Part shown: positions 47,001 through 54,921 of the stretch, piece after piece | Layout: each line of letters starts with the position of its first letter | Position numbering within the stretch: the stretch's first letter is position 1 | Notes under the pieces: model-generated | What the model was told of the DNA's origin: nothing | Seen by the model: the letters and a program-made list of their open reading frames with translations, nothing else | Database searches by the model: none | Origin: G963717155 sp963717155 | GTDB lineage: Bacteria; Actinomycetota; Thermoleophilia; Gaiellales; JALYLC01 | Assembly (NCBI GenBank): GCA_963717155.1 | Contig: OY970326.1 | Location: 4,774,001-4,838,000 of the forward strand | Direction: 5' to 3' | DNA length: 64,000 nt | Made by a program: the position numbers and the translations under genes

Positions 47001-47423
47001 GCGCGCCTCGAGCACCCAGTCGTCGGCAAGGTCGGCGAGCAGGACGCCATCGGCGAGGGCGAACGCTCGCTCGAGCGACGGGTCGTCTCCCAGCGAGACC
47101 AGCTGGTCGAACTGCTCGGTGTCGACGGCACGCCGGCGGCCCGCGGCGATGCCCACCTGCGTCCGGTCGCCCTCCAGGTAGGCCCCGCCGTCAACCTCGT
47201 CGAGCGCGACGCGGATCGTGTGCAGCGCGCTTCGCAGCGACGCCCGCGCACTCGTGTCGAGCACGTCCGGCCAGAACGACGCCGCCAGCCTCGCGCGTGC
47301 GTGCGCGCCCGGGTGGAGCAGGAGAAAGGCGAGCAGCGCGCGCGGCCTCAGCCCTGCGATCTCGGGCACCTTGCGTCCGTCGATCTCGATGCGTAGCGGG
47401 CCGAACAGCCGGGCCTCGAGCAT
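44067..47423 (-). CDS. SARP-type regulator with BTAD, AAA ATPase and TPR domains
   Basis: About 1118 residues. Residues ~1-95 are the OmpR-like winged helix of SARP regulators (LFGPLRIEIDGRKV, LRPRALLAFLLLHPG). Residues ~95-245 are the bacterial transcriptional activator domain (YRDRVARVALTLADRAE, ARCKAVLRAEFG). A STAND-type ATPase follows with Walker A LTGPAGIGKSSL near residue 286 and Walker B VLIVFEDVHGLD. The C-terminal ~500 residues are TPR-like repeats. Unlike MalT/LuxR regulators there is no C-terminal LuxR helix. The methyltransferase at 47532 is divergent across 108 bp and is a likely target, with the SRPBCC gene downstream in its own operon. Confidence 0.88.
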   Translation of the reverse strand: MLEARLFGPLRIEIDGRKVPEIAGLRPRALLAFLLLHPGAHARARLAASFWPDVLDTSARASLRSALHTIRVALDEVDGGAYLEGDRTQVGIAAGRRRAVDTEQFDQLVSLGDDPSLERAFALADGVLLADLADDWVLEARDDYRDRVARVALTLADRAEADGDLARAADWTRRALSSDRLSEATHRTLMRRLLAAGERAQALAAYARCKAVLRAEFGTAPSPETRELAARMRAGVDASDAPADVVAPARREDAPLVGRAHETADLTDAWDRARSGHGGVVLLTGPAGIGKSSLAETLLARAATEGALCATGAPLDLEGGPPLAAWSQAIRDLVRDTALAPPSAVAWPSDLARLSPAVETAWEREASPAAATPDLERARLFEATVECVEWLAARRPVLIVFEDVHGLDAAALALLAYVGRRLSGLPVLVVATRRPAAHNQPLAIALDALRRSGAISGEIVLGPLDEQALGEIVSTAAPGLPAEDRSEAVRTSEGNPLLAHVAARALAEGALPEQGLRAWLAAPLARLAESDRLLVDLCAAAGRSLVPGEAAELVGAERLPDALDAGLAADLLTESPDRRIGFRHALLRDACYAHLGPGRRAWAHRRLAETLLARRRPVAAEIGRHLLLGGEPERARGFLASAAAQARALGAVDEAAAYLREAATLAADDPGVAAELWLELATVESWRGSRAAYDEAFERAAALLREDGDPLALAAAYVARGRCLWTTLCYPHDATRANEHALAELAAHAGAAPELHALALAGMAWSESLMGDASEAIRLVDSVADLSHGLTDDPALAAELAFVRGMAHLRAGQGDRSEQAIDAAVELALTAERPELAQLSLSVTGAVAASRGDFGRVLEYAERALAVGHHGRHLETQALAAKAYALSRLERHEEAIEVAESAALLSLESGDEARQALAAFDLGSVYLAAGRADAAREQLGAALGAGASTLPRATARLRLAEAMLLAGDSEEAERELQRVPFEPVVPADIPTALVPRLERLEGLIAAARGDDVQAVRALGAAEATWRTMLGQAPDGNLFGATVLDVGRVPVAGLIEPALELGRVLAERAHALVGAGRADEAAEAAAEAAALADDLPFDGYRETLARVALLVQPAPKTEV

Positions 47424-47531
47424 TCCTCATGATCCGCCCCGCCCGCGGCCCGGTCAAATCACGATCGCTTCACGGTGCGTTGACGGGCGTTCGCGACGCT
47501 CTCCCCGTCCACTCGACGAAGGAGGCAGATC

Positions 47532-48599
47532 ATGGCGACACAGACGATCGACGACGCGAAGCTCGAGCAGTTCGTAGGTCAGCTGGTGGGTGAGCTCGGG
47601 GCCACACTGAACGCGGCGCTCGTGGTGATCGGCGACGAGCTCGGGCTCTACCGCGCGATGGACGGCGCCGGGGCGGTCAACCCGGCCGAGCTCGCCGCAG
47701 CCACGGGCACATCAGAGCGGTACGTCCGCGAGTGGCTGAATGCACAGGCGGCGGGCGGGTACGTGAGCTACGACAGCGAGGACGGTCGCTACTCCCTGCC
47801 ACCGGAGCACGCGTTCGTGCTGGCGCAGGACGACAGCCCGGCGGCGTTCGCCGGAGCCTTCCAGCTCGTCACATCGGCCGTGCACGACAGGCAGAAGATC
47901 ACCGAGGCGTTCCGCACCGGGGAGGGCGTCGGCTGGCACGAGCACCACCACGGCCTGTTCGAGGGCACCGAGCGGTTCTTCCGGCCCGGCTATAACGCGA
48001 ACCTGGTGAGCGCGTGGATCCCGGCGCTCGATGGCGTCGAGGCGAAGCTGCACGCGGGTGCGCGGGTCGCCGACATCGGCTGCGGTCACGGCGCGTCGAC
48101 GATCCTGATGGCGCAGGCGTACCCGGCCTCGAGCTTCGTCGGCTACGACTACCACGAGGCCTCGATCGACGCGGCCCGCACGCGTGCTCGCGACGCCGGC
48201 GTCGCCGACCGCGTGCGCTTCGAGGTTGCGACGGCAACCGATTACCCGGGGACGAGCTTCGACCTGGTCGCGTGCTTCGACTGCCTGCACGACATGGGCG
48301 ATCCGGTCGCGGCCGGGCGCCACATCCTGCAGACGCTCGCGCCCGACGGCACGTGGTTGATCGTCGAGCCCTTCGCCGGCGATCGCGTCGAGGACAACCT
48401 GAACCCGGTCGGCCGCCTCTACTACTCGGCCTCGACCCTGCTCTGCACTCCCGCGTCGCTGTCGCAGGACGGGCGCGCGGCGCTCGGCGCGCAGGCGGGT
48501 CAGGCCCGGATCGGCGAGGTCGTGCGCGAGGCCGGCTTCAGCCGCTTCCGTCGCGCATCCGAGACGGTCACGAACCTGATCTTCGAGGCACGGGCCTGA
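47532..48599 (+). CDS. SAM-dependent methyltransferase with winged-helix N-terminus
   Basis: About 355 residues. Residues ~15-85 form a winged-helix region (TGTSERYVREWLNAQAAGGYV). A class I methyltransferase follows, with motif I VADIGCGHGAST at ~178, SFVGYDYHEASI and FDCLHDMGDP. It resembles the mycobacterial Rv2258c-type family, whose substrates are unknown. AAGGAGG (47519-47525) lies 6 nt before ATG 47532. It is divergent from the SARP regulator. Confidence 0.88.
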   Translation: MATQTIDDAKLEQFVGQLVGELGATLNAALVVIGDELGLYRAMDGAGAVNPAELAAATGTSERYVREWLNAQAAGGYVSYDSEDGRYSLPPEHAFVLAQDDSPAAFAGAFQLVTSAVHDRQKITEAFRTGEGVGWHEHHHGLFEGTERFFRPGYNANLVSAWIPALDGVEAKLHAGARVADIGCGHGASTILMAQAYPASSFVGYDYHEASIDAARTRARDAGVADRVRFEVATATDYPGTSFDLVACFDCLHDMGDPVAAGRHILQTLAPDGTWLIVEPFAGDRVEDNLNPVGRLYYSASTLLCTPASLSQDGRAALGAQAGQARIGEVVREAGFSRFRRASETVTNLIFEARA

Positions 48600-48689
48600 C
48601 CCTCGCACGGCAAGGCGGTGCGGGGGGCGCTCCAGCTCCCCGCACCGCTCGCCGGCGCGGGCGCCCTTGGTGCATCGGTCGCATGGGGC

Positions 48690-48702
48690 TACACTCACTG
48701 GC
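48690..48702 (+). promoter_or_regulatory. -10 box for the ANTAR regulator, possible leaderless CTG start
   Basis: TACACT (48690-48695) followed by 7 nt and CTG 48703. The spacing puts the transcript start at or next to the first codon. Confidence 0.4.
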
Positions 48703-49293
48703 CTGACTACGCCTCGCTCCGACTCCCTGCGTGTGCTCATCGCAAACGAGCGCGAGGAGCGCGTCCTTCTCGTCTCGACCATCGTGCGTTCGCTCGGGCA
48801 CGTCGTGATCGCCGCGTCGATCGAGGTCGGCGATGTCGGTGCGTTGACGGCGCGCGAGCACCCCGACGTCGCGCTCGTCGGTCTGGGCGAGAGCTCGAAC
48901 CACGCGCTCGACCTGATCGATCGCATCGTGCGCGAGGCAAGCTGTCCCGTGATCGCCCTCCTCGAGGGGCACGATCGCGAGTTCGTCGATCAGGCCGCCA
49001 AGCGCGGCGTCTTCGCGTACCTGGTCGATGGGGACGCCGACGAGCTCCAGAGCGCGCTCGACATCACCCTCAGCCGCTTCGCCGAGTACCACAACCTGCA
49101 GGGCGCCTTCGGGCGGCGCGCGATCACCGAGCGGGCCAAGGGCATCTTGATGGAGCGTCATCAGATCGACGAGCAGCACGCCTTCGCGCTGCTACGCGAT
49201 CAGGCCCGTCACTCGGGACGCAAGCTGGTCGACATCGCCCAGGCGATCGTCGATGGGCACGCGCTGCTCCCCCCGGGGCGCTCAGGCACCTGA
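48703..49293 (+). CDS. Response regulator-like protein with ANTAR RNA-binding domain
   Basis: About 196 residues. The N-terminal receiver-like domain (LRVLIANEREERVLLVSTIV) lacks a clear phospho-acceptor: the usual strand-3 Asp is in HPDVALVGLGE rather than 'D...D.MP'. The C-terminal ANTAR domain (RRAITERAKGILMERHQIDEQHAFALLR) has the pattern 'a.G.LM.r...s...Af..Lr' and binds two-loop RNA antiterminators. The start is uncertain: CTG 48703 gives TTPRSDSLRVLIA directly after a -10 box, while GTG 48670 and TTG 48667 are in frame upstream. No partner sensor gene is adjacent. Confidence 0.8.
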   Translation: MTTPRSDSLRVLIANEREERVLLVSTIVRSLGHVVIAASIEVGDVGALTAREHPDVALVGLGESSNHALDLIDRIVREASCPVIALLEGHDREFVDQAAKRGVFAYLVDGDADELQSALDITLSRFAEYHNLQGAFGRRAITERAKGILMERHQIDEQHAFALLRDQARHSGRKLVDIAQAIVDGHALLPPGRSGT

Positions 49294-49584
49294 TCGGTCG
49301 GCTCCCTCGGCCTCGCCGACCGGAAGGAGTGCGGCTTCCCTCATCGAGTCGGCGAGGATCGTGATCTCGGCGAGGATGCGCGTGTCTCGCCGGTACCAGA
49401 CGGCCGCGGCGAGTGCGGATGTGACCACGGAGTCGCGGTGCTCGCACTCGGGGCAGCGTCGGTCGAGAATGACCTCGGAGTCGTATCCCGCCGTGTCGAC
49501 GGTATAGATCAGCCGGCTCGCGCAGCGTGGGCAGTGCACCAGCGGCTTACGTTGGTCGAACGGCGCTTCCTGACCGGGCCACAT
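49282..49584 (-). CDS. Small zinc-ribbon protein
   Basis: About 100 residues. Two Cys pairs (HCPRCASRLIY and RRCPECEHRDS) form a zinc ribbon, followed by a helical Ala-rich tail (VVTSALAAAVWYRRDTRILAEITILA). ATG 49584 has AGGAG about 6 nt upstream; GTG 49632 is in frame but adds an unconserved-looking extension. It overlaps the ANTAR gene end by 12 nt. Perhaps nucleic-acid or protein binding; no family name. Confidence 0.55.
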   Translation of the reverse strand: MWPGQEAPFDQRKPLVHCPRCASRLIYTVDTAGYDSEVILDRRCPECEHRDSVVTSALAAAVWYRRDTRILAEITILADSMREAALLPVGEAEGADRSGA

Positions 49585-49815
49585 GCTGTCTCCTGCGGGA
49601 GAGATGATCTCCGGTCGTTCGGCTCTCGCCACTCGCCGGCTTGATCAACGCGAGCCCCGGGTCTCTGGGAGGCAGCTTCTCGATCAAGGGTCAGGATCGA
49701 GAAAGCGGACAATAGCAGTATTCGGTAGCTAGTGCCATGAGACACTTGACTGAATTCTGCTGTCGAGCCCCGTTACGCTACCGAGGAGACGACTCCGACA
49801 AGGCGGATCCAGCAC

Positions 49816-50844
49816 ATGACCTACGTGGCCCAGGACGATCGCTACGACCGCATGCTCTACCGCCGGAGCGGACGGAGCGGACTGTTGCTACCCGCCGTCT
49901 CGCTCGGACTCTGGCAAGGCTTCGGCCACTCGCGCCCGCTGGAGTCGAGCCGTGAGATCGTGCGCCGCGCGTTCGACCTCGGGATCACGCACTTCGATCT
50001 TGCGAACAACTACGGCCCGCCCTACGGCTCGGCCGAGGAGAACTTCGGGCAGATCATGCGCTCGGATCTCGCGCCGTACCGTGACGAGCTCGTGATCTCG
50101 ACGAAGGCGGGCTACGACATGTGGCCAGGCCCGTACGGCGACTGGGGCTCGCGCAAGTACCTGCTCGCGAGCCTCGACCAGAGTCTCGAGCGCATGGACC
50201 TCGAGTACGTCGACATCTTCTACTCGCACCGTGCCGACCCGGACACGCCGCTCGAGGAGACGATGGGCGCCCTTGCAACCGCGGTCGCACAGGGCAAGGC
50301 GTTGTACGCGGGAATCTCGTCCTACTCGCCAGAGCGCACGGTGGAGGCCGCGGCGATGCTCAGGGACATGGGCACGCCGCTCCTCATCCACCAGCCGTCC
50401 TACTCCCTGTTGAACCGGTGGATCGAGGACGGCCTGCTCGACGCGCTCGAGGAGGTGGGGGCCGGGTGCATCACGTTCTCGCCGCTCGCGCAGGGGCTGC
50501 TGACCGGCAAGTACCTCGACGGCATTCCCGAGGGGTCGCGCGCGAGCCAGCAGGGCGGCTCGCTCTCCCCCGAGCAGCTGACCGACGAGACGCTCACGCG
50601 GGTGCGCGCACTGAACGAGATCGCGCGCGGGCGCGGTCAGAGCCTCGCGCAGATGGCCCTCGCGTGGACCCTCCGCGATCCGCGTGTCACGTCGACGCTC
50701 GCCGGCGCGAGCAGCGTCGCGCAGCTCGAGGCGAACGTCGCGGCGCTCGACCGGCTCGACTTCACGCACGACGAGCTCGTCGAGATCGACCGCTACGCCT
50801 CCGACAGCTCCATCAACCTGTGGGCCCCCTCGAGCGCCGTGTGA
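49816..50844 (+). CDS. Aldo/keto reductase (YghZ/KvbB-like)
   Basis: About 342 residues. The catalytic tetrad is visible: Asp and Tyr in THFDLANNYGPPYGSAEENFG, Lys in VISTKAGY and His in FYSHRADPDTP. The 'NNYGPPYGSAEE' segment is typical of the E. coli YghZ L-glyceraldehyde-3-phosphate reductase group, which reduces methylglyoxal and related aldehydes with NADPH. ATG 49816 is near AAGG at ~49800. The 231 bp before it hold no other gene that I can see. The 3' end overlaps a convergent MFS gene by 32 nt. Confidence 0.9.
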   Translation: MTYVAQDDRYDRMLYRRSGRSGLLLPAVSLGLWQGFGHSRPLESSREIVRRAFDLGITHFDLANNYGPPYGSAEENFGQIMRSDLAPYRDELVISTKAGYDMWPGPYGDWGSRKYLLASLDQSLERMDLEYVDIFYSHRADPDTPLEETMGALATAVAQGKALYAGISSYSPERTVEAAAMLRDMGTPLLIHQPSYSLLNRWIEDGLLDALEEVGAGCITFSPLAQGLLTGKYLDGIPEGSRASQQGGSLSPEQLTDETLTRVRALNEIARGRGQSLAQMALAWTLRDPRVTSTLAGASSVAQLEANVAALDRLDFTHDELVEIDRYASDSSINLWAPSSAV

Positions 50845-52018
50845 CTCGCGTATCGTGCCCGGCGAGCGCGCTCATCGTCAGCGCGGCGACCACGATCAGC
50901 CCGAGCGAGCGCGGCAGGCCCGTGACGCTCGCAACCGTGCCGATCACGGGCGGCCCGACGAGGAACCCGGTGTAGCCGGCCGACGACACCGCGGCGAGAC
51001 CGATGCCCGCCGGGACATCCGGATGCGTCGCGGCCGCGCGGAACACGATCGGGACGATGCCCGCGACCCCGGCTCCCAGGCAGGTGAACGCGATGATCCC
51101 GGCGACCGGGTTACCGAGGAGCAGGCCGAGCGCGATGCCTCCCGCCGCCAGCGCCGCGCCGGCGCGCACGACGGTGACCTCGCCGAGCCTTGCAACCAGC
51201 CGATCGCCACCGATGCGGCCGACCATCATCGCCGCCGCGAACCCGCCGAAGGCCGCGGCAGCGACGTCGGCCCCGGCGCCCAGCGGACCGGCGAGGTAGA
51301 CGGCGCTCCAGTCGCTCGCCGCCCCCTCGCAGAACAGCGACAGGAATGCGATGGCCGCGAGAGCCGCCAGCTGCCGGGGCAGGCGCAGTACCAGCCGCTG
51401 CCCAGCGGCTCCCCGGTCCGCGTCTGCCGGCAGCAGGGCGCGCCCCGACGCGATGCTCACGATTGCGATCACAGCCGCGACCACCGCGAGCTGCACGCGG
51501 ACGTCGACCCCGAGACCCGCGGCAAGCCCGCCGAGCGCGGCACCCAGCAGCGCTCCGCCGCTGAACGCCGCATGCAGCGACGAGAGGATGGGTCTGCCGT
51601 ACGCATGCTCGACGGCGACGCCGTGCGCGTTCATCGCGACGTCGAGCGCGCCCGAGGCCGCGCCGAACAGCGTCAGCGCCAGCCACAGCGTCGGGAGGTT
51701 CCAGGCGAGACCCGGCAGGGCGACCGCCACGGCGAATGCGAGCCAGGTCGCGCGCATCACGGGTCGGCTCCCGCGACGGGCGATCACCACACCGGTGAGC
51801 GGCATCGAGAGCAGCGACCCGAATCCGAGTCCGAAGAGGGCGAGGCCGAGCTCCGCGGCGCTGAGCCCGAGGCGGTGCTGCACCGCCGGAATGCGCGTCG
51901 CCCAGCTGCCGCCTCCCGCCCCGAGGCAGACGAACGCCACGGCGACCGCGACGCGTGCGGCGCTCGGCACCGAAGTCTGGACCTCGCGCGTTTCCCCGGT
52001 CACCGTCACCGGAGGCAT
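50813..52018 (-). CDS. MFS transporter
   Basis: About 401 residues, 12 predicted transmembrane helices. Recognisable features are GSWATRIPAVQHRLGLSAAELGLALF near helix 1 and VVIARRGSRPVMRAT after helix 2, with the FucP/YbjJ-like pattern seen in putative sugar or drug MFS proteins. ATG 52018 has no clear Shine-Dalgarno. It overlaps the aldo/keto reductase gene tail-to-tail. Substrate unknown. Confidence 0.82.
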   Translation of the reverse strand: MPPVTVTGETREVQTSVPSAARVAVAVAFVCLGAGGGSWATRIPAVQHRLGLSAAELGLALFGLGFGSLLSMPLTGVVIARRGSRPVMRATWLAFAVAVALPGLAWNLPTLWLALTLFGAASGALDVAMNAHGVAVEHAYGRPILSSLHAAFSGGALLGAALGGLAAGLGVDVRVQLAVVAAVIAIVSIASGRALLPADADRGAAGQRLVLRLPRQLAALAAIAFLSLFCEGAASDWSAVYLAGPLGAGADVAAAAFGGFAAAMMVGRIGGDRLVARLGEVTVVRAGAALAAGGIALGLLLGNPVAGIIAFTCLGAGVAGIVPIVFRAAATHPDVPAGIGLAAVSSAGYTGFLVGPPVIGTVASVTGLPRSLGLIVVAALTMSALAGHDTRVTRRSRGPTG

Positions 52019-52060
52019 CGTTGCCGACCCGGGCTCCAGCTCGCCCCGGAGGCGCCCCGG

Positions 52061-53431
52061 CTACGCGGCGCGGGGCAGTTGCAACGCGAGTCCGCGCTCG
52101 AGCGCGCTCAGGGTCTCGGCGCACAGCGCCGTTCCCGCGTCGCGCCGCATGATCTCGAGCGCCTGATCGATCGGCATGCCGTCCCGGTACGGGCGGTCCG
52201 CGGTCAGCGCCTCGAACACGTCGGCCACGGCGAGCACGCGCGTGTACGGGGTCAGCTCGCTGCCTTGCAGGCCGTGTGGGTAGCCGCTGCCGTTCAGGCG
52301 CTCGTGGTGCGCGGACGACGCGGCGGCGAGCGGCGCGAACGCCGGGACGCGCGCCAGGATCTGCTCGGTGTAGACCGGATGCGTCTTGATCCGGGTGAAC
52401 TCCTCCTCGTCGAGCTTCCCCGGCTTGTCGAGGATCGTGTTCGGGATCCCGAGCTTGCCGAGGTCGTGCAGAAGGGCGCCGCGGCGGAGATCGCGCAGCA
52501 CCGCTGAACCGAACCCGAGCTCGCGTCCGATGGTTCCGGCGTGCACCGCCACTCCGGCCGAGTGGCGCGCCGTGTATGGCGACTTCGCGTCGACGATCGC
52601 GGCGAATGCCTCGGCGATCCGATCGAGGCGTGCGTCGTCGGTGCCCAGCTCGATGTCATCCGGCGCGATCGCGGCCAGGCCGCGTTCGGCCGCCCCCGTA
52701 CGCAATGCCGCCCAGACGGCGTCGTCCGCGTCGATTGCCAGGAGCGCGTCGGCGAGCACCGGCTCGAACCAGCGTCCCCGGCGCGCGCCGAGCATGCGGC
52801 GCATCTCGTCGTGGCCGCCGACCGCCAGGAAGAGCTCGGCGTTCTGCGCGACGCATCCGATGCGACCGACGATGCTGGTCTCATCTCCGGTGAGCCCGTA
52901 CGGGCTGCCGCTTCCGTCCCAGTGCTCGTCGAGCTCCCTGATCGCAACGGCCGCGGCCTCGGGCAGCTCGAGCTGTCGCGCGATGTCGGCGCCGCGCTCG
53001 CAGCGCGTCTCGACGATCGCCTGACCCTCCCGCTTGAGGTTCCTGGCGACGCTGCCCATTCGGGCGGCGCGCCGGAGCGGCGATTGGCCCTCGCCGGCGT
53101 GGCGGGAGATGTACCGGAGCACCTCGCCGGGGCGCGACCAGTCGACCCGCTTGCCTTCGGCCTTCAGGATCAGGTCGTCGACGCCGAACAGGCTCGACAT
53201 GCGCGCCGAGCTCGACGAGCAGCCGCTGTCCTTCAGCAGGAGGGCGTAGAACAGCGCGTTCCGGTCATCGGCGCCCAGCCCGATCTGGTCGGCGATGCGG
53301 CTGCCCAGGACGCAGGTCCGCACCGCGTGGCCGGCAGGCTGCCCCTCGGTCAGGTCGAGCGCGTGCGAGAGGGCGGCGAGGACCTCCGAGAGCCGGAAAC
53401 TGCCGTTGGCCTGGTCGTGAGCGAGCTCCAT
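52061..53431 (-). CDS. Tandem HD-domain protein, C-terminal HD-GYP phosphodiesterase
   Basis: About 456 residues, soluble. The second HD-GYP domain is complete (ALLHDLGKLGIPNTILDKPGKL, HHERLNGSGYPHGL), so c-di-GMP hydrolysis is possible. The first domain (residues ~1-185) keeps only remnants: FYALLLKDSGCSSS replaces the HD motif and DEHWDGSGSPYGL retains part of the GYP motif, so it is probably a sensing domain. The start ATG 53431 is followed by a helical segment. Neighbours do not suggest a partner cyclase. Confidence 0.85.
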   Translation of the reverse strand: MELAHDQANGSFRLSEVLAALSHALDLTEGQPAGHAVRTCVLGSRIADQIGLGADDRNALFYALLLKDSGCSSSSARMSSLFGVDDLILKAEGKRVDWSRPGEVLRYISRHAGEGQSPLRRAARMGSVARNLKREGQAIVETRCERGADIARQLELPEAAAVAIRELDEHWDGSGSPYGLTGDETSIVGRIGCVAQNAELFLAVGGHDEMRRMLGARRGRWFEPVLADALLAIDADDAVWAALRTGAAERGLAAIAPDDIELGTDDARLDRIAEAFAAIVDAKSPYTARHSAGVAVHAGTIGRELGFGSAVLRDLRRGALLHDLGKLGIPNTILDKPGKLDEEEFTRIKTHPVYTEQILARVPAFAPLAAASSAHHERLNGSGYPHGLQGSELTPYTRVLAVADVFEALTADRPYRDGMPIDQALEIMRRDAGTALCAETLSALERGLALQLPRAA

Positions 53432-53455
53432 CCAGGGTCCATCGGCAGTCGCACG

Positions 53456-53680
53456 CTACTCGGTGAGCAGGGCACCGCTCGCCCGGCGGGGGCGTGTGCG
53501 CTTGCGGGCTGCCGCGTGGCAGTCCAGGCAGCGCTGCGCGGTGCGGCGGCGGCCGGCGGTCATGCACGCCGAGCCGCAGCCGACGCACTGCCGGTGGTCC
53601 CGGTAGGGCAGCGCGAGCCACGAGAGGCGGACGTGAGCGGGGACGCCCGCGTCGGGAATGAGGGCGAGTTGATCGGCCAC
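53456..53680 (-). CDS. Small Cys-rich putative zinc-binding protein
   Basis: 74 residues from GTG 53680. Pattern CVGCGSACMTAGRRRTAQRCLDCHAAARKR gives two or three Cys pairs that could hold one zinc. The tail is strongly basic. No family recognised; codon use agrees with neighbours, but it could still be a chance frame. Confidence 0.4.
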   Translation of the reverse strand: MADQLALIPDAGVPAHVRLSWLALPYRDHRQCVGCGSACMTAGRRRTAQRCLDCHAAARKRTRPRRASGALLTE

Positions 53681-53711
53681 CGCGCCAGCGTAGGCGCGCG
53701 GCCGGACGGAT

Positions 53712-53966
53712 CTACCTGGGGAGGCTTGCCGTGAGCTCGGTGCGGCGCTCCTCTGCGTACTCGAGCGCGGATTCGAACCGCCCTCGCTGCACGAAGCCGC
53801 ACTGTTCCATGGCCAGCTCGCAGAGCTCCGTGACCTCGTCGGCCTCCTCGGGCGTGGTGATCACGTCGGCGGCCTCGAGTACCAGCCGGCCGGCCTCGCG
53901 GTAGCGACCTGCCGCCATCTGTTCCTGTGCCTGCACGATCAACGTCAGCGACACGATGCTCTGCAT
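53712..53966 (-). CDS. Small helical protein of unknown function
   Basis: 84 residues from ATG 53966, with GGAG in 'aaggcggagac' just upstream. All-helical pattern (LIVQAQEQMAAGRYREAGRLVLEAADVI ... ELCELAMEQCGF), like one or two TPR-type helices. It is divergent from argA across 92 bp. Function unknown. Confidence 0.5.
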   Translation of the reverse strand: MQSIVSLTLIVQAQEQMAAGRYREAGRLVLEAADVITTPEEADEVTELCELAMEQCGFVQRGRFESALEYAEERRTELTASLPR

Positions 53967-54046
53967 GTCTCCGCCTTCTTCGCTCGTGAAAGACGAGGAT
54001 AGCGCGTTTCGTCACGAGCCATGCCGTTTCTGAGCAACCTTTCATC

Positions 54047-54058
54047 TACTGTCTGGCG
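54047..54058 (+). promoter_or_regulatory. -10 box giving a leaderless argA mRNA
   Basis: TACTGT (54047-54052), then 6 nt, then the GTG start at 54059. No Shine-Dalgarno is present, consistent with leaderless initiation. Confidence 0.55.
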
Positions 54059-54583
54059 GTGCCGGACCCGACCATCGCGATTCGCCGTGCCCGCACGGCC
54101 GATGTGACCTCGATGAGGCGGCTCGTCGAGCTCTTCGCGTCCGACCGCATCTTGCTCGCCAAGGCCCCTGTCCAGTACTACGAGGATGTCCAGGAGTTCT
54201 TCGTGGGCGAGCTCGACGGCACCGTCGTCGGGTGCGGAGCTCTGCACGTGCTCTGGGAGGACCTCGCCGAGGTGCGGAGCGTCGCGGTCGATCCCGCCGC
54301 CCAGGGCCACGGCGTCGGCTCGGCCCTCGTCGAGCAGGTGATCGACGTCGCGCGCGAGCTCGGCGTCCGCCGCCTCTTCGTGCTCACGTTCGAGACCGCG
54401 TTCTTCGAGCGCTTCGGCTTCCGCGAGATCGAGGGTGCGCCCGTCGCACCCGAGGTCTACCAGCAGCTGTTGCAGAGCTTCGACGAGGGCGTCGCCGAGT
54501 TCCTCGAGCTCGAGCGGGTCAAACCAAACACGCTCGGCAACAGCCGGATGCTGCTGGAGCTGGAGGCCCGTCCGGCGGGGTAG
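54059..54583 (+). CDS. argA: Amino-acid N-acetyltransferase (N-acetylglutamate synthase), short GNAT type
   Basis: About 174 residues. It closely follows the pattern I recall for the mycobacterial Rv2747 ArgA: IRRARTADV, VVGCGALHVLWEDLAEVRSVAVDP, acetyl-CoA loop QGHGVGSALV, RRLFVLTFETAFFERFGF, and the ending GVAEFLELERVKPNTLGNSRMLL. It acetylates glutamate (or glutamine) at the first step of arginine synthesis. No other arginine gene is in the window. GTG 54059 sits 6 nt after a TACTGT box, so it is probably leaderless. Confidence 0.92.
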   Translation: MPDPTIAIRRARTADVTSMRRLVELFASDRILLAKAPVQYYEDVQEFFVGELDGTVVGCGALHVLWEDLAEVRSVAVDPAAQGHGVGSALVEQVIDVARELGVRRLFVLTFETAFFERFGFREIEGAPVAPEVYQQLLQSFDEGVAEFLELERVKPNTLGNSRMLLELEARPAG

Positions 54584-54621
54584 CATGCGGGCGTGCAGGC
54601 GACCGGAGGCAGGGTGAGCGC

Positions 54622-54921
54622 ATGAGCCAGGACGAGCAGCTCGACAACGGGTTCTACACGCGGATGCTGCCGCCGAAGGAGCGCGGCGTCGAGGCGCTCG
54701 GTGGACTCTTGAACAGCCTCGGCGCGGCGATCGCGCTGGGCGGCCTGTTCATCATGCCGCTGATCCTCGGGACGACAGGAGTGCTGCTCGCGGGCACCAG
54801 CCTCGCGATGATCCGGTCGCGCGACGCCGAGAGGCGTTTCGGAATCGGCTTCGCGATCGCCTGCGCCGCATGGGTGCTCGGCTTCGCACACGCAGCCTGG
54901 ACGTCGACGAAGCTCTACTGA
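54622..54921 (+). CDS. Small two-helix membrane protein
   Basis: 99 residues from ATG 54622, 38 nt after argA. Two transmembrane segments (AAIALGGLFIMPLILGTTGVLL and GIGFAIACAAWVLGFAHAAW). The upstream sequence has AGGGTGAGCGC. Its TGA overlaps the ATG of the M32 peptidase by 1 nt, so they are coupled. No family recognised. Confidence 0.65.
   Translation: MSQDEQLDNGFYTRMLPPKERGVEALGGLLNSLGAAIALGGLFIMPLILGTTGVLLAGTSLAMIRSRDAERRFGIGFAIACAAWVLGFAHAAWTSTKLY

Noticed and set aside
49746..49779. TTGACT and TACGCT as a promoter for the aldo/keto reductase
   Set aside because: The two boxes are 22 bp apart, too far for a normal -35/-10 pair. The -10-like part alone is weak evidence.
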